From assembly GCA_013813955.1 (NCBI GenBank), contig JACCQW010000383.1, positions 1 to 13,911 on the forward strand: DNA of 13,911 nucleotides. Reading direction: 5' to 3'. Position numbers and translations under genes: made by a program. The DNA is from Solirubrobacterales bacterium. Lineage in GTDB: Bacteria > Actinomycetota > Thermoleophilia > Solirubrobacterales > Solirubrobacteraceae. Shown here in pieces: positions 12,858 to 13,911 of the stretch. The notes under the pieces are model-generated. The model was given only the letters and a program-made list of their open reading frames with translations. It was not told the origin of the DNA and did not search any database. Numbering within the stretch: position 1 is the stretch's first letter; each line of letters opens with the position of its first letter.

Positions 12858-13911
12858 GTGGCGCTGCTCCCCGACGCGATCACCCGGCCGGCATCGCGCC
12901 TCGGCGTCGCGGCCCAGAACGCGCTGGAGGTCGCGCGCTTCGGCGGGCTGCAGACCGGTGAGGAGGCGTCGCCCTTCGAGGTCGTCGCCGAGCAGCCGAT
13001 CTACCGCCTGCGCCGCTACTTCGCGCCCGAGCCGGGCGCCGACCCGGCCGCACCGGGCCCGCCGCTGCTGCTCGTGCCGCCGATGATGCTCGCCGCCGAC
13101 GTGTACGACGTCTCGCCCTCGGCGAGCGCCGTGGGCGTGCTCAAGGAGCAGGGCATCGATCCCTGGGTCGTCGACTTCGGCGCCCCCGAGCACGAGGAGG
13201 GCGGCCTCGAGCGCACGCTCACCGACCACGTCCTCGCGATCAGCGACGCGGTCGATCGGGTGCGCGACGTGACCGGCCGCGACGTGCACCTGGGCGGCTA
13301 CTCCCAGGGCGGGATGTTCTGCTATCAGACCGCTGCCTACCGCCGCAGCGAGGGCATCGCCTCGCTCGTCACCTTCGGCAGCCCGGTCGACACGCGCGGC
13401 GCCCTGCCGCTGGGCATCCCCGAGGAGCTCGCGGTGCGCGGGGCGGGCTTTCTGGCCGACCACGTGCTGGCCCGGCGCGCCCTGCCCGCCTGGGCCAGCC
13501 GGACCGGCTTTCGCCTGCTGGACCCGGTCAAGTCGCTGCGCCAGCGCCTGGACTTCGTCATGCAGCTGCACGACCGCGAGGCGCTGCTCCCGCGCGAGCG
13601 CCAGCGCCGGTTCCTGCAGGACCAGGGCTGGGTGGCCTGGCCGGGGCCGGCGCTGGCGGAGTTCATCGCGCAGTTCGTCTCGCACAACCGGATGCTGTCG
13701 GGCGGCTTCGTCATCGAGGACCGGCTCGTCACGCTGGCCGACATCGCGTGCCCGGTGCTGTGCGTCGTCGGCACGGTGGACGAGATCGCACCGGCGGCGG
13801 CCGTGCGCGCGGTCCTGCGGGCCGCTCCGCGCGCCGACGTGCACGAGCTGACGCTGCGCGCGGGGCACTTCGGGCTGGTCGTGGGCAACACCGCGTCGCG
13901 CGCGACGTGGC
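12858..13911 (+). CDS. PHA-synthase-like alpha/beta hydrolase, 3' truncated
   Basis: The frame runs without a stop from GTG 12858 to the window edge (351 codons), so the C-terminus is missing. The N-terminus (LGVAAQNALEVARFGGLQTG, residues 15-34, and VAEQPIYRLRRYF) resembles the PHA-synthase-related hydrolases of actinobacteria. The core has LLLVPPMMLAADVYDV, then DPWVVDFGAPE and the elbow GGYSQGG with Ser149. Asp308 (GTVDEIAP) and His337 (AGHFGLVVG) complete a triad. True PhaC enzymes use Cys in the GxCxGG box, so a Ser here argues for a hydrolase or acyl transferase rather than polyester synthesis. In some actinobacteria this domain is fused to an AMP-dependent acyl-CoA ligase; the missing end would show whether that holds here. 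It follows NDH-2 by 43 nt. Confidence 0.85.
   Translation, partial: MALLPDAITRPASRLGVAAQNALEVARFGGLQTGEEASPFEVVAEQPIYRLRRYFAPEPGADPAAPGPPLLLVPPMMLAADVYDVSPSASAVGVLKEQGIDPWVVDFGAPEHEEGGLERTLTDHVLAISDAVDRVRDVTGRDVHLGGYSQGGMFCYQTAAYRRSEGIASLVTFGSPVDTRGALPLGIPEELAVRGAGFLADHVLARRALPAWASRTGFRLLDPVKSLRQRLDFVMQLHDREALLPRERQRRFLQDQGWVAWPGPALAEFIAQFVSHNRMLSGGFVIEDRLVTLADIACPVLCVVGTVDEIAPAAAVRAVLRAAPRADVHELTLRAGHFGLVVGNTASRATW

Noticed and set aside
12801..13868. A 355-codon minus-strand frame at the right end
   Set aside because: The plus-strand frame from 12858 encodes a PhaC-like hydrolase with a full catalytic triad; the antisense product is Arg/Gly/His-rich without a domain.
1..13911. CRISPR arrays, insertion sequences, tRNA or rRNA genes
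   Set aside because: No regularly spaced repeats, transposase motifs, terminal repeats with target duplications, cloverleaf or rRNA-like conserved stretches were seen on either strand.

Overview
This is a very GC-rich, densely coded bacterial window. Its gene content (DUF2277, duplicated DUF1990, a PhaC-like hydrolase, a DUF892-like ferritin fold protein), its many GTG starts and its apparent leaderless TAnnnT promoters suggest a high-GC actinobacterium, perhaps Solirubrobacterales/Thermoleophilia. That taxonomic placement is inference; no rRNA or other marker gene is present. There are no tRNAs, insertion sequences or CRISPR arrays, and no gene-free stretch longer than about 300 bases.

Layout. 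Bases 1-1516 (+) hold the end of a ferritin-like (DUF892-type) protein, a TauE/SafE-type membrane exporter and an ArsR-family regulator with a C-terminal Cys pair. Bases 1583-2478 (+) hold two tandem, gaplessly alignable paralogs of an unknown small membrane-associated family. A convergent 70-residue membrane protein follows (2486-2698, -). Bases 2784-5711 (+) form a coupled pair: a protein with two diverged DUF1990-like units, and an FAD-dependent oxidoreductase carrying a C-terminal Rieske [2Fe-2S] domain. Bases 5745-7880 (-) encode an MMPL/RND exporter, which is separated from the Rieske gene by a convergent hairpin.

Bases 8019-8288 (-) encode a DUF2277 protein. It is divergent from a Baeyer-Villiger-type flavin monooxygenase (8366-9871, +) that is followed after 24 nt by a TetR regulator (9896-10501). 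The divergent gap holds a readable -35/-10 pair overlapped by nested inverted repeats, a strong candidate TetR operator. An alpha/beta hydrolase (10582-11439, -) is convergent to tetR and divergent from a type II NADH dehydrogenase (11504-12814, +). The window ends inside a PHA-synthase-like alpha/beta hydrolase (12858 to the edge).

How the parts may work together. The monooxygenase, TetR and alpha/beta hydrolase resemble a ketone-to-ester-to-acid/alcohol catabolic module, while NDH-2 feeds electrons to the quinone pool. The window is rich in redox flavoproteins (three) and accessory transporters. The items most worth following up are the DUF1990/FAD-Rieske pair, the monooxygenase operator, a recurrent leaderless promoter pattern, and a four-arm alternative hairpin region between tetR and the alpha/beta hydrolase.
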